DNA of 64,000 nt from Unio delphinus (GCA_029339505.1 JAQISU010000166.1:4144501-4208500), one strand, 5' to 3'; positions 1 through 9,270 are shown, counted from the stretch's first letter. Notes: generated by a model from the sequence alone, not told the origin. Translations and numbers: made by a program.

Positions 1-887
1 CCACACCGTCGGCCAATACGCCAATTTAGCCAAGGTTCTGAATATTTTGGTTTAGGTAGAGCGTGTTTAGATTTGGTGAAATTACATTTTGGATATATTG
101 TAATCTGTTTTGTTCGTGTCAAAAAGTCTATCAAGTCACCAACAAATACTTAACCCCTCCCACTTACCACCAACGCTCACAACAATAATATCACACAATA
201 GCAATAGCCATTGTGCCTCTTTAATATCAAAATGTTATTTAGATTCAGTCCTAAAATAATGACGATCAATCTTCCGACCACAAAAATAATAACCCTTTCT
301 TTAGTTTGTTTGACATTTGACAGATCCAAAATTTCATACTTAAAGTATCGCAAAAGTTTATTTTCATAATCAATGTTATCTCAATGAATGGCAAAAATAC
401 AATGAAATTAAACATCAAGACAAATTGTTATAAATTTAATATGGAGAATAGTGACCTTATTTAGTATGTACCTTAGAATTCATGCTGTTTATTTTCCTTT
501 TCAACTCCCTAGCAAAGCACTACAATGTTACATTTTTAGGGATGAACGATGGGGCTTGTAAAACTGACAGTAGTTGCATAAGAAATTGTATTTTATAGGA
601 CATATTTCATAATGTTGGAATAACGTCTATACTTCAGATTTAACACACATTTATCTCTGATTTCGTTGCAATCTCACATCTTTGTAGTCCTTGCTCATTT
701 CTCCAAACTTATCACCTTTAAAGTTTTCTAAAGTACATTATGCCTATTAAAATGTGTGCTATTGGTCAGCTACCTAGCTTTTCCTGGTCGTTGTCTTTGT
801 GGATGTCGCAAAACGTGATTTAAACATCTAACCAATGTCCCCTTATTCTAGATGATAATGCTATAGTACGATAAAGCAGACACAGAC

Positions 888-1155
888 ATTTGTGTTGATA
901 CTGAAATACGTTTTGTTGATAAATCAGACCCCAAATCTATGTTTATACTAATGGACGTTTTATGGGTAAATCATACACCCGAATTAGTGTCGATACTTAT
1001 GGACATTTGGGGTAATTTAAACCCCCAGAATTATGTTGACACTGATGGGCGTTTTGTGAGTAAATAAGACCCACAAATTATTCCATACTGATGGACGTTT
1101 CTCGGTTAAATCAGACCCCACATTCGTGTCGATACTGATGAACATTTGTGGGTAT
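888..1155. repeat. Imperfect tandem repeat, about 58-bp unit
   Basis: About five diverged copies of a unit that alternates 'gata.tgatggacgtttt' with 'taaatcagaccc'. Copies differ by substitutions and small indels, so the array is old. No coding role is apparent. Confidence 0.6.
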
Positions 1156-1654
1156 AAATGCAACTATTCGTAAAACAGGAACTGTTTACAGACAAGTCTG
1201 TCCGCAAAATATCGGTGTATACATTAGACACTTTGAGAAATTTATTGTGTCTTCCAAGTCATGTCATATTGGATTTTTCTTTTAGCAACATGTGCATACC
1301 ATTTCCGTATTAAATCCTATGTTTGTCGTCTTAAATCCACGTAAAACAGCACAACCCTGTCACACAAGGTCATATTTAATTTTGTGCTCTTTAACTGTAC
1401 GCAGGTGTATTCACATTATGGGTGTGGTCCGTCTTAGATTCACATATGACGGACCCCCTAGTATCGAAAGTTAATTTTATGTTTCTCTGTTCACCCCATA
1501 GTATGTGCGTTTGTTTTTAGTTTATTAAATTTCATTTTTTTAAAATAATTTTGACAAAAGGTTTATACACCTCTTTAACTAATGTATCTCTACTCCTCAA
1601 CCCTAGCTGGTCAAGCAGTTATTTAAATAAGGGATCCATGCCAGTGGATCTCTT

Positions 1655-1732
1655 GTGTACAGTGAATGATATTGTGTACAGTGAGTGATATTGTGTACAG
1701 TGAATGATATTGTGTACAGTGAGTGAATGATA
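1655..1732. repeat. 20-bp tandem repeat
   Basis: Four near-identical copies of a unit containing GTGTACAGTGAATGATATT, with A/G variation at one site. A simple minisatellite. Confidence 0.75.
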
Positions 1733-1979
1733 TTGTTCATATTGCTATTGTACGTTACGTTTTGTATTTTTTGTTTGGACTGGCTTTGTATTGGTAAAAT
1801 TTCGCTTCATTTGTATAGATTTATAAATAATTCATTTATAGAAGCATTTTAGTGTATGTAAAAGCTAGTATGTTTTGCATGTGCACGTTTCCCATGTCAA
1901 TATAATGAGGTTTCCTATTTTAATCTTATATACATCTTAATTTTACAATTGTTGGAAAGCAGGCATCAAGTTACTATTT

Positions 1980-1984
1980 ATGCA
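1980..1984. other. Target-site duplication, left copy
   Basis: ATGCA adjoins the left terminal repeat and recurs at 18086-18090. If the element boundary is moved by one base, the shared word grows to TATGCAA (1979-1985 and 18085-18091). The 6-bp duplication typical of Polintons fits within this ambiguity. Confidence 0.8.
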
Positions 1985-2161
1985 AGCAGCAGAGAGGGTG
2001 AATCCTACAACATTTTTTGTTTTTATTTTTGATTATACCCCTCCAAATAACACTAGACCCTTCTCGCGAAAAATGACAGTGAACATGGGATGTTGTATTC
2101 GCGTTTTCGTTGATGAATCATAAATGTCACAATGATGTTGTCACTCACCCTCTCTGCTGCT
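1985..2161 (+). repeat. Left terminal inverted repeat, 177 bp
   Basis: This is the reverse complement of 17909-18085 with no mismatch noticed by eye. It begins AGCAGCAGAGAGGGTGA and ends with the complement of the same 17 bases (2145-2161), so each terminal repeat is itself bounded by a perfect 17-bp inverted repeat and could fold into a hairpin. The ATPase stop codon lies only 5 bp inside it. A further 24-bp match (2167-2190 against 17867-17890) continues the end-to-end symmetry. Confidence 0.95.
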
Positions 2162-2166
2162 AAGGT

Positions 2167-2832
2167 TTAACCGAATATTTTATCAAGTCCGATACGATAT
2201 CGTGTCCTAGGGTCTGCTAAATTTATTGTCACAAATCCGTGTGGTTTTGACTGAGCGTGACTAAAGAAATTTCTAAATTGATTATGATTCATATCACCGC
2301 TGCACCAGGTCTGATGAATATTTCGTAGCGTATGAGTATCAACGCCGTTAAATACACACAACACATTGCAATTATCTCTGATCACTTTTGGTATTTGTGT
2401 GTACCGTTGAGTGACATAGATCACATCAGTGTTTTTATGCCTGCCTCGGGAAAATATTCTAGCAGGATTTTTTTGATTATCTAACATGATATCATCGTAT
2501 ACCACTAAATTGTTAATACTTCCATCAATAGCATCAATGCTCGGGGCTTCCTCTATATCAGTAATAAACTCAATAAAATCTTCATCGATTTGAAATTCTT
2601 TTGCTTTCTCGTTAAAATCCTTTAGCACTTCATAGCATCGCTGATCGTCTACACTCGGGGCTATTAAATACAATTTGTTCCATTTCATCCATCTCGTTAT
2701 CAAATTAAGTAGCAGTTGTGTCTTTCCGCTTCTAGATGGTCCAATTATAATCATTCTAATTGAATTCGGCAACATGTCATGATGTTTAATAGGTTCCCGT
2801 CGTCGGGTAGCTGAATAATCAATTATATTCAT
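2167..2832 (-). CDS. A32/FtsK-HerA-type genome packaging ATPase
   Basis: Predicted 221-residue ATPase that would drive DNA into preformed capsids, as A32-like ATPases do in Polintons, virophages and NCLDVs. Walker A is GPSRSGKT at residues 31-38. Walker B is the hydrophobic run ending in DD at about 109-114 (LVVYDD). A TQ sensor-like pair follows near 141-142 in a segment reading YVTQRYTQIPKVIRDNC, which is typical of this family. The length fits the short Polinton-type ATPases. The reading frame is intact and ends 5 bp from the left terminal repeat. It is divergent from the zinc-ribbon gene, with only 17 bp between the two start codons, so the promoters must overlap. The C-terminal codons (GLDKIFG and stop) are duplicated near the right end of the element. 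Confidence 0.93.
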   Translation of the reverse strand: MNIIDYSATRRREPIKHHDMLPNSIRMIIIGPSRSGKTQLLLNLITRWMKWNKLYLIAPSVDDQRCYEVLKDFNEKAKEFQIDEDFIEFITDIEEAPSIDAIDGSINNLVVYDDIMLDNQKNPARIFSRGRHKNTDVIYVTQRYTQIPKVIRDNCNVLCVFNGVDTHTLRNIHQTWCSGDMNHNQFRNFFSHAQSKPHGFVTINLADPRTRYRIGLDKIFG

Positions 2833-2849
2833 GCCGTTATTTATAAATT
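2833..2849. promoter_or_regulatory. 17-bp divergent promoter gap, AT-rich
   Basis: The gap between the ATPase start (-) and the zinc-ribbon start (+) is only 17 bp and contains TTATTTATAAATT, a TATA-like, nearly self-complementary word. Comparable AT-rich words precede other starts in the element, such as TATTTAA before 7839 and TATTTAAAATAAAAA before 16047. A promoter role is inferred from position and composition only. Confidence 0.4.
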
Positions 2850-3047
2850 ATGGATCTATATTGTGTGAAGTGTAAAAAACGTACTGGCACCGATGACTTG
2901 ACGACGATTACAACTAAAAATAACCGATCAGCGCTTTCTGGTAAATGCGTACAATGTAGTACAAAGAAATTTAGATTTGTTTCTAAACCCAAGGAACTCA
3001 AGGAACCTTTAAAAAAAAACCAGGAGGTGATATCGCAGCCAAGCTAA
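2850..3047 (+). CDS. Small zinc-ribbon protein (DUF5679-like), frame-0 part of PLA2 gene
   Basis: The 65-residue frame carries two CxxC pairs (C5/C8 and C33/C36) separated by a basic stretch, the layout of DUF5679-type zinc ribbons. The frame then runs into 3011-3019, a run of nine A followed by C. It contains the heptamer A_AAA_AAC in the correct phase at 3014-3020, and also T_TTA_AAA at 3008-3014. Reading on in frame 0 reaches a stop at 3045-3047 within nine codons. Slipping back one base leads directly into the phospholipase A2-like frame. The short product may therefore be the non-shifted form of a longer protein. A simple one-base change in the A run in this copy is the alternative. Confidence 0.75.
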   Translation: MDLYCVKCKKRTGTDDLTTITTKNNRSALSGKCVQCSTKKFRFVSKPKELKEPLKKNQEVISQPS

Positions 3048-3379
3048 CTAAACTCCCTGGAACTCCATGGGCAAAATACCCTGGAGAAAAGCACCTTCCA
3101 GGATATAGCTACTGTGGACCGGGAACAAGACTTGATATCAGACTCAATGATCAAAATCAGCCCCGACCCGGTGAGGAACCAATAAACGCTATTGATAAAG
3201 CCTGTCACCTTCATGATGTATCTTATAAAAGCAGTAATCTGCAGCACAGGCATCTAGCAGATGTGAAATTAATTCATGCGTTAAATGCTATTTCTGATAA
3301 ATCTTTCAAAGAAAAATTGGCTTCCTTTTTGATAAAATCGGCTATGAAAAGTAAATTGATGTTAGGTGCTGGTAATTAA
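3020..3379 (+). CDS. Phospholipase A2-like domain (parvovirus VP1u type), -1 frame
   Basis: The frame from 3020 to the TAA at 3377-3379 encodes about 119 residues with the hallmarks of the viral PLA2-like domain. It has a calcium-loop-like YCGPGT and, about 35 residues later, the catalytic HD pair in CHLHDVSY. Similar domains in parvovirus capsid proteins act on endosomal membranes during entry. This frame has no ATG upstream of the active site: an in-frame stop lies shortly upstream, and the first ATG (about 3341) comes after the HD pair. The domain can therefore be made only as a fusion to the zinc-ribbon gene, through -1 frameshifting at 3014-3020 or because the copy has lost or gained a base. 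It overlaps the upstream ORF by 28 bp and is followed by the integrase start 8 bp after its stop. Confidence 0.75.
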   Translation, partial: PGGDIAAKLTKLPGTPWAKYPGEKHLPGYSYCGPGTRLDIRLNDQNQPRPGEEPINAIDKACHLHDVSYKSSNLQHRHLADVKLIHALNAISDKSFKEKLASFLIKSAMKSKLMLGAGN

Positions 3380-3386
3380 TAACAAC

Positions 3387-4268
3387 ATGGAATCTATTTA
3401 TTATTCCCCAAGAGGATACTGGAGGGGTAAATCAGCAATCCATAAACTCGCTAGCGCTGCGAAAGTGAAAAAAACCACTGCGGCTCATTGGTTATCCAAA
3501 CAGGCACTATGGCAAATTTATCTACCACCGCCTAAACAAATCAATTTCTCGCATTTTGATGTGACCGGACCCAATGAAGTTCATCAGGCTGATCTATTAT
3601 TTCTGCCACATGATCGTGGTTACAAATACGCATTAACCGTAGTTGATATTGCAAGTCGATACAAAGAAGCAGAACCGTTAAAAACAAAATCAGCCACTGA
3701 AGTGGCTTCTGCATTTGAGAGGATTTATCGAAGGAGTCCTCTGCACTGGCCAAATCTGTTACAAGTTGATCCGGGCAAGGAATTTCAGGGTGCAGTGTTA
3801 TCAATAATGAAAAATCATAAAGTCACTATCAGACGAGGACATACTGCGCTACATCGTGATCAGGCCATTGTAGAACGGTTTAATAAAACCCTTGCTGAGC
3901 GGTTATTTGGATATCAATACGCAAAAGAATTCATCCAAGAAAAAAGATCCCGTGAATGGGTTAAAAGGTTACCAGCTGTGATTACTGCACTGAATAACGA
4001 GATTACTAGAACCATCAACATGAAACCTATCAATGCGATTAAAAAGAAGTCAATACCTGAAATGGAAATTCAAAAAGATTTTAGCGTTTCCCAACCAATT
4101 CTTGGTAGTAATGTCATTGTGAGGTACTTATACGAACCAGGAGAGCTTGAGGGTGGCACAAAAAGGGCTACTGATCCTATTTGGAGTGTTACTGCACACA
4201 AGATATCTAGTATAACACGATCTACGGGTAGACCTCCAATCTATAAACTGGATTCAACTGCCCCTTAA
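3387..4268 (+). CDS. Retroviral-type (rve) integrase, Polinton class
   Basis: Starts at the ATG at 3387, since the frame upstream only offers GTG. The 293-residue product has the D,D35E catalytic triad. D69 is in HQADLLFL, D128 in LLQVDPGKEF, and E163 in AIVERFNKTL exactly 35 residues later. The enzyme would insert the linear genome into host DNA and make the short target duplication. The start follows the PLA2 frame by 8 bp. The frame closes at TAA 4266-4268, but the same frame remains open for 24 more codons to 4341, and those codons (RGFTRQQLQ...) look like the usual C-terminal tail of Polinton integrases. The stop is therefore probably a nonsense change near the C-terminus, and it lies in the loop of a CCCC/GGGG hairpin. 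Confidence 0.92.
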   Translation: MESIYYSPRGYWRGKSAIHKLASAAKVKKTTAAHWLSKQALWQIYLPPPKQINFSHFDVTGPNEVHQADLLFLPHDRGYKYALTVVDIASRYKEAEPLKTKSATEVASAFERIYRRSPLHWPNLLQVDPGKEFQGAVLSIMKNHKVTIRRGHTALHRDQAIVERFNKTLAERLFGYQYAKEFIQEKRSREWVKRLPAVITALNNEITRTINMKPINAIKKKSIPEMEIQKDFSVSQPILGSNVIVRYLYEPGELEGGTKRATDPIWSVTAHKISSITRSTGRPPIYKLDSTAP

Positions 4269-4517
4269 CGGGGTTTTACTAGACAACAATTACAAGTGAT
4301 ACCTGAGGATACTCAATTACCACCGCATGGGCTTAACTAGCACCCTTGCGTCTATTGCACTCAAGACAAGTCAACATCACATTATTTCTGACATGACTGA
4401 GATTGTTATTTTTTCTGTCAACGGTGAATTGGCGAGGATCCTTATCCGAATACTGCCAACGCATTATACAATTGCAACTCGCGCAGTGATTATTCTGTTG
4501 TTGCTTCAGAGTAATTA
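4269..4517. other. Convergent spacer with integrase tail remnant
   Basis: The first 72 bp continue the integrase frame after its stop. The rest, between the convergent integrase (+) and polymerase-helicase (-) genes, has no recognisable gene. A 64-codon open frame at 4327-4521 lacks any motif and is treated as chance. Confidence 0.5.
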
Positions 4518-7500
4518 TTAATTCAGCATCAATATCAAATTCTCGTTGTTTTTTTTTTGTCTTGTTGTTTGTAACCGGAGAGTTTTTTTATCAATAATAT
4601 CATTATCATCGCCAATGATTTCATCATCGCCAATGATTTCATCATCGAAGACAATTCTTCGAAGCTGATTTATTTTTCGTACTCTAGACACTGCGAGATA
4701 GACTAAATTCGACCATTCTATGCGATTATCTACCATCCAAACAATTGTATCCGATATAGTCAATCCCTGTGAAGAGTGTATTGTTGCTGCATAACCTAGC
4801 GTCCATGGGGATTTATTAGCACGCAATGCATCTTCAACGACATTGATATCAACCAGCACAATATCATTTAATACGAGAATCTGCTTTTCACGCCCTGACT
4901 CTGTCAGGCCTGGAATATCAACTTCGATGTTCTGTTTTCGTGTATCCGATGGCCTATAACATAACGGTACTGGAAGTGTTGCAAATTTTTGTTTATGCAA
5001 TTCAAATAACTTCATCTGAAGTGTGTCCCTGACTATTTTTCTACTTGCAATGATTAAATCATTTGGTCTCCACGCTTCCCAAAACTCATTCATGGGAGTT
5101 TCCGAAATTATTTCACGGGCTATTTCACACTGGATTCTATCCGGTTGTAATCTAATTAATTTCTTAAACTCTTTTAATTCATTATCAAGTGATCTATGAT
5201 CAGTATCAATTTCTTTATAATAGTCTACAAAACCCTTTAGCCATTCATGGGGAGATGCACCGACAAATGGTGGTGGTTGGCCGTGATCACCGCACATGAC
5301 GACTTTTGTATTCTTCAATAACAACCACTCAAGAAATATTTTTAAGACATCTTCGGACACTGTGTCTATTTCATCCCAAAACATGATTTCGGGAATAAAT
5401 TTCTCTCCCATGCGCTCAGGAGTCCATTTATCTCCCTTCCATCGGAAAAAGCTGTGATAAGTGCAGGCATTTACCCATCTCTGTATCATTTCTCTTGCAA
5501 GTCTATGAGTTGGTGTTAGAACAATCATGTTTGATTTCCCACGATATAACTCAATTGCCCGGGTTGTTTTTCCTGACCCGCCACAACCGTTTAAATAAAC
5601 TGTTTTATATCTACAGATTGGATCAGAAATCGGTGGTGCACTAGAAAATTCGGAACACTGATTGCTTTCTAAGTAATTATTTTCAATGGTAACATCTGCT
5701 GATGGAATATAATCATGAAGCATTTCCTTCTTAATTCTCCATGACCCCCAATTCTCGTTGCCAGTAGCCTTAAAATCAGCCATTTTGCTATTTATGTAAA
5801 ATGAGTCAGTAGCAACTCTAACTGCGGTGGTAGGAAATCTATTGATCATTGAAAATAAATTAATAGAAGCATAACCAAGCATAGAAGCTCTCAAATGTGT
5901 GTACTGCGGATGGTATCCATCAGTGTAAGTAACAATTGTACCCAATTTGGTTCCATCGGAAATAAATGCGTCCTTACGATTGACATATAAGCCCCTATTC
6001 GTTAAATCTTTGATTACAAAATCGTATTCAGCATTGTCTATAATCAATCGTGAAGAATATCTCGTATTATCATCTTTGCCACCTTGGGTAAATTTACCGA
6101 TTATTCTTCGTCCAAGATCTTTTGCTTCATTGTTTCTGATTTCAAATAACTGTCGGGACCAATCCATGATTTGTTGTTCATTAAAATCAGGAAACAGTTT
6201 TCGCTCTTCGCTAATTATTTTTTCTAGATCAGGTTGTGGTAACCAGACTGATTTCTGTGCTCGATAGGATATAATTGCTTCACTGACAATTAATGATTTT
6301 AACATCTTACAATCAAGCATATACCGTAATAACACTATTGGCGTCCAGTGTTTTTCAGACATGTGTTTACCAATCCAAAGATAACTACACGGATGAAGCC
6401 CTTCAGCCATTTCAAATGATGCTACACAAGCGAATCCGGTTAAATCGAAATGTGGCAGTGGTCCATTAATAGCAACACGGGTCATTTCGTGTGTAGGGTG
6501 TCCAAATCGTTTGAAATATTTCTCACACTCTCCATACCCAAGAAAACTTCCTGGATAACATGCAATCATATCAACTGAAATAACGGTATCAGCGGTGTAT
6601 TTTGTGTTCCATAATCCTCCATGGCTGTATTCAAGACAGGACAATTTGACATCTGATAAGAACTCACTTCGGGTTGGTTTCCACGCGTTTTTCTTTCTAG
6701 CAAAATGTGCTGCAACTGATGGTACTGTAAAACAGTTTGCTAATAATTGATCGTTGTCTCCCCCCAGAGAGCTCTGGGGAGAAAACTCACTAGCTAGTTG
6801 TTTCATTTGATTCTGCAGCTCTTCAGTACGGTATAATTCTCCGTTGGGCCTTACAAACTGATCAAATCTACATTCTTCGTCTGAAGTACTATGAAATAGC
6901 CACACTGACACAGAATCGTTTTTACTCAAATGGTAAATAGCATCAAATAATTTCTGCTCTGAAAAAAACTCTTCGGTTCCAAACAGAGTTTGGGATAGAT
7001 ATTTTACGGTTCTATCCCGTGGGAATATTGTTACTGCAGATGACCACGCGTGTTCGTTATGATCAATAATCTGTATTGGGGTTCCATTTTTATTATATTT
7101 CGATTCGTATAATACTTCTCCGGTGATTGTCCTTACCGATATTGGAAATCTCAATGATGTTTCTAATTTGGCTATATCTTGAATTGTTGCCCCATGCTGT
7201 TTCACTGTCAGTTCCCATTCGGTTATTTTTTTTCGTCTTAGATCAGTTAGTTTATTTCCCCGGGACGCATTTGTGAAGTGTTCCATTATTCGTGCTGCTA
7301 CACAATTGAGCCCTGTCGAATATTTCATGGGTGCTAGTTTTGAAATATCAGGTTTTTCATTGAGCGGATAGATCCCGTAAACAACTGCTGTGACAGGATA
7401 AGATCTTTCGTAGTAGGGTTTGTCAATTCCAGTCAAAATTCCTGGTTTTGAATCCTGAGTCACAGTGACAGTTTGTTTGTCCTTAAGAATAGGCTCGTAT

Positions 7501-7814
7501 TTGTCCCTAATGATCCATTTTCCATTATCACGGATAAGGAATTTTATTCGAAAAAAATTTCTTTCTTCCCCAAGACGTGAGATTATCACTGCTGCTTTTT
7601 CATCATTCATGGTAGCGTCAACAACACCATCAATTCGAAATGTTGACCAACAATGAGCTGCCCCATCACGCTTGAATTCATTAAAACAGTCTCTGATTTT
7701 ACTAATCAAGGTTCTATCAAGAATTTTATTCTTTGGTGTATCAGAAACTCTATCAAGATTGAATTGAACACTTTTCCAGGGCTTAATTTTCGATAATCTC
7801 TCGAACTCCTCCAT
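4518..7814 (-). CDS. Polymerase-like / SF1 helicase fusion (TVpol-S1H-like replicase)
   Basis: An intact 1,098-residue frame. The first ~390 residues are not recognised by eye. A polymerase-palm-like region follows: HGG near 398-400, an acidic motif VDMIACYPGS at 414-423 (D415 as metal ligand, with YPxS resembling motif A of family B enzymes), RRIIGKF at 569-575, and motif C-like ATDSFY at 668-673. A superfamily 1 helicase occupies about 735-1050: Walker A GCGGSGKT (743-750), VLTPTH (765-770), Walker B WDEID (813-817), GDHGQ (842-846), TIHSSQG (1011-1017) and AVSR (1041-1044). The same combination, a diverged polymerase fused to an SF1 helicase, is known from transpovirons, some virophages and Polinton-like viruses. 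Ordinary Polintons instead have a protein-primed PolB with a distinct exonuclease domain. It is probably the replicase. The C-terminus carries a repeated EIIGDD element. It is divergent from the zinc protein gene, with 24 bp between starts. Confidence 0.85.
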   Translation of the reverse strand: MEEFERLSKIKPWKSVQFNLDRVSDTPKNKILDRTLISKIRDCFNEFKRDGAAHCWSTFRIDGVVDATMNDEKAAVIISRLGEERNFFRIKFLIRDNGKWIIRDKYEPILKDKQTVTVTQDSKPGILTGIDKPYYERSYPVTAVVYGIYPLNEKPDISKLAPMKYSTGLNCVAARIMEHFTNASRGNKLTDLRRKKITEWELTVKQHGATIQDIAKLETSLRFPISVRTITGEVLYESKYNKNGTPIQIIDHNEHAWSSAVTIFPRDRTVKYLSQTLFGTEEFFSEQKLFDAIYHLSKNDSVSVWLFHSTSDEECRFDQFVRPNGELYRTEELQNQMKQLASEFSPQSSLGGDNDQLLANCFTVPSVAAHFARKKNAWKPTRSEFLSDVKLSCLEYSHGGLWNTKYTADTVISVDMIACYPGSFLGYGECEKYFKRFGHPTHEMTRVAINGPLPHFDLTGFACVASFEMAEGLHPCSYLWIGKHMSEKHWTPIVLLRYMLDCKMLKSLIVSEAIISYRAQKSVWLPQPDLEKIISEERKLFPDFNEQQIMDWSRQLFEIRNNEAKDLGRRIIGKFTQGGKDDNTRYSSRLIIDNAEYDFVIKDLTNRGLYVNRKDAFISDGTKLGTIVTYTDGYHPQYTHLRASMLGYASINLFSMINRFPTTAVRVATDSFYINSKMADFKATGNENWGSWRIKKEMLHDYIPSADVTIENNYLESNQCSEFSSAPPISDPICRYKTVYLNGCGGSGKTTRAIELYRGKSNMIVLTPTHRLAREMIQRWVNACTYHSFFRWKGDKWTPERMGEKFIPEIMFWDEIDTVSEDVLKIFLEWLLLKNTKVVMCGDHGQPPPFVGASPHEWLKGFVDYYKEIDTDHRSLDNELKEFKKLIRLQPDRIQCEIAREIISETPMNEFWEAWRPNDLIIASRKIVRDTLQMKLFELHKQKFATLPVPLCYRPSDTRKQNIEVDIPGLTESGREKQILVLNDIVLVDINVVEDALRANKSPWTLGYAATIHSSQGLTISDTIVWMVDNRIEWSNLVYLAVSRVRKINQLRRIVFDDEIIGDDEIIGDDNDIIDKKTLRLQTTRQKKNNENLILMLN

Positions 7815-7838
7815 ACTATAATTAAAACAAGTATTTAA
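7815..7838. promoter_or_regulatory. 24-bp divergent promoter gap
   Basis: The spacer between the polymerase-helicase start (-) and the first ATG of the zinc protein (+) is almost pure A/T and contains TATAATTAAAA and GTATTTAAAT. If the zinc protein starts at 7857, the gap is 42 bp. A TATA-like bidirectional element is inferred. Confidence 0.4.
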
Positions 7839-8180
7839 ATGAAAGATTTAAGTATAATGAATCATTGCAAATGGCTTATGATTGGATCAGTGACACCGTG
7901 TAACAAATCATGCAGAATTGAATTCTGTTGGTATCATATGCAAAGCTTTCGTCGTGGAAGCCTTGGTCCGTTACCCTGTATTCGATGTGGGGTTGGGGTC
8001 AGGGGGAAGTCGCAATTATGTCTTATGTGTGGCGGCAAACGATACAGGGAACTAAAACGCTATTATGATAAAAGAATAAAAAATACTGTCATTGACCCCA
8101 ACGATGACAAAATCATAAAGACTCCTCAAGATTATATACAGAGACTTATAATTAAACCAAACAATGAATTAGAAAAATAG
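7839..8180 (+). CDS. Cys-rich putative zinc-binding protein
   Basis: Encodes 113 residues from the ATG at 7839, or 107 from the ATG at 7857. The second start is favoured because the motif region begins immediately (MNHCKW). Counted from 7857 there are two metal-site candidates: C4, C15, C19, C24, H27 in the first third, then CxxC pairs C41/C44 and C55/C58. The C-terminal half is basic and lacks cysteines. I recognise no specific family; the pattern suits a small nucleic-acid-binding or regulatory zinc protein. It is the last gene of the left block, and a 2.2 kb gene-poor region follows. Confidence 0.7.
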   Translation: MKDLSIMNHCKWLMIGSVTPCNKSCRIEFCWYHMQSFRRGSLGPLPCIRCGVGVRGKSQLCLMCGGKRYRELKRYYDKRIKNTVIDPNDDKIIKTPQDYIQRLIIKPNNELEK

Positions 8181-8335
8181 TGTTATTATACAAATGAACC
8201 AAGAATTCAGACCTCACCCGTGCTTGTTAATTATGAAGCATTTCAAAAGAGACAGGACAAAAAATTCGATTTCGTATGTCTATAACACCAAGGGAGACAA
8301 CTCTTAAATATAACCAATGGATATAACCAAGGGAG

Positions 8336-9270
8336 TTATCATTGTGATTTAGCGGCTGGGTATTGTTTTATAGGAATAGAAATATTTTCTTTTTTTTAGT
8401 GTTTAAGTCAAATATTCTGTCTCACGTGCGATTAATGCGTATTTCATAAACATAGGATGTGATCCGGAGATGCAGGCGTTACAGGATAACACACGTGTAT
8501 ACTTTCTCCCTTAGATTGTGTTAACTTGTTTTATGGGTTATTGTGATTCAGCGGCTGGGCATTGTTTTGTAAGAAAAGAAATGTTTTCAAACAATTATAT
8601 TCTTTTTTCTAGTGTTTAATGCAAATATTCTGTCTCATTTAAATACTGTGAAACACCATTAATAAGTAATTCAAGAAAATAAAATAGCATACCTTGCGGA
8701 TTGCTGCATTAAGTCCCCTTATATACTCTCTCCCTTAGATGGTGTCGAGTTGATAGGGAGGGAATAACAACCCCACCCACCTACTCATATATGTTTCTAC
8801 TATTATGTGTAAATATAAGTGTTTTTAAATGTCTGTATGTAGTGAGTGTGGTGAAAATGTGTGTATGAGTGACGGGTGCTGGGGGGGGGGGGGGGTTGAC
8901 TATCATTTGTATAATTTAATATGTAAATATTGAATAAAGATTTAAAAAAAAAAGAGGATGCCGACATGGCACCTATAAAAGATGTACAAATGCCCCTAGA
9001 GAGCGGCTACATCAATAAAAATTACATTACAGTATGGCGTGGGTTATTCCCCCCTAAATTGTGATTCAGTGGCTTGGGCTATAATTAATTAGAAAAGAAA
9101 TCAAATATAAAATGTTTTCAAACGATTATATTCTTTTTTTTAGTGCTTTATGCAAATATTCTGTCTCATTTAAATACTGTGAAGCACCATTAACAAGTAA
9201 TTCAAGAAAATAAAAAAACACACTCTGTGGATTGACGCTGCTGTATTAGTCACCTTATATACTAAATGAA
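8336..9270. repeat. Three copies of a ~200-bp dispersed unit
   Basis: A unit beginning ATTGTGATT(C/T)AG(C/T)GGCT and running through TTTAGTG, CAAATATTCTGTCTCA and, in the fuller copies, CACCATTAA.AAGTAATTCAAGAAAATAAA occurs at about 8344-8450 (shortened), 8539-8745 and 9059-9270. All are direct. Copies 2 and 3 share most of their length. It could be a duplicated promoter/enhancer block or a small inserted repeat. Confidence 0.7.

Larger units (their letters stand above)
1..1984. other. Left host flank, no gene seen
   Basis: No convincing coding region is visible. The one open frame of about 60 codons (1292-1474) has no recognisable motif and lies in ordinary AT-rich sequence. Two tandem repeats in this stretch are listed separately. 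The flank ends in ATGCA directly before the terminal repeat of the virus-like element. Confidence 0.6.

Noticed and set aside
1985..2161. Independent MITE at each end instead of a terminal repeat
   Set aside because: The short direct duplication flanks the whole 16.1 kb and the repeats are in inverted orientation; no duplication was seen around a single 177-bp unit. Kept only as a possible origin of the ends.
4327..4521. Small gene between integrase and replicase
   Set aside because: It has no recognisable features and lies in the convergent 3' region; it partly follows the integrase tail remnant.
5947..6267. 106-codon ORF opposite the polymerase-helicase gene
   Set aside because: It is antisense to a strongly supported coding frame and has no motifs.
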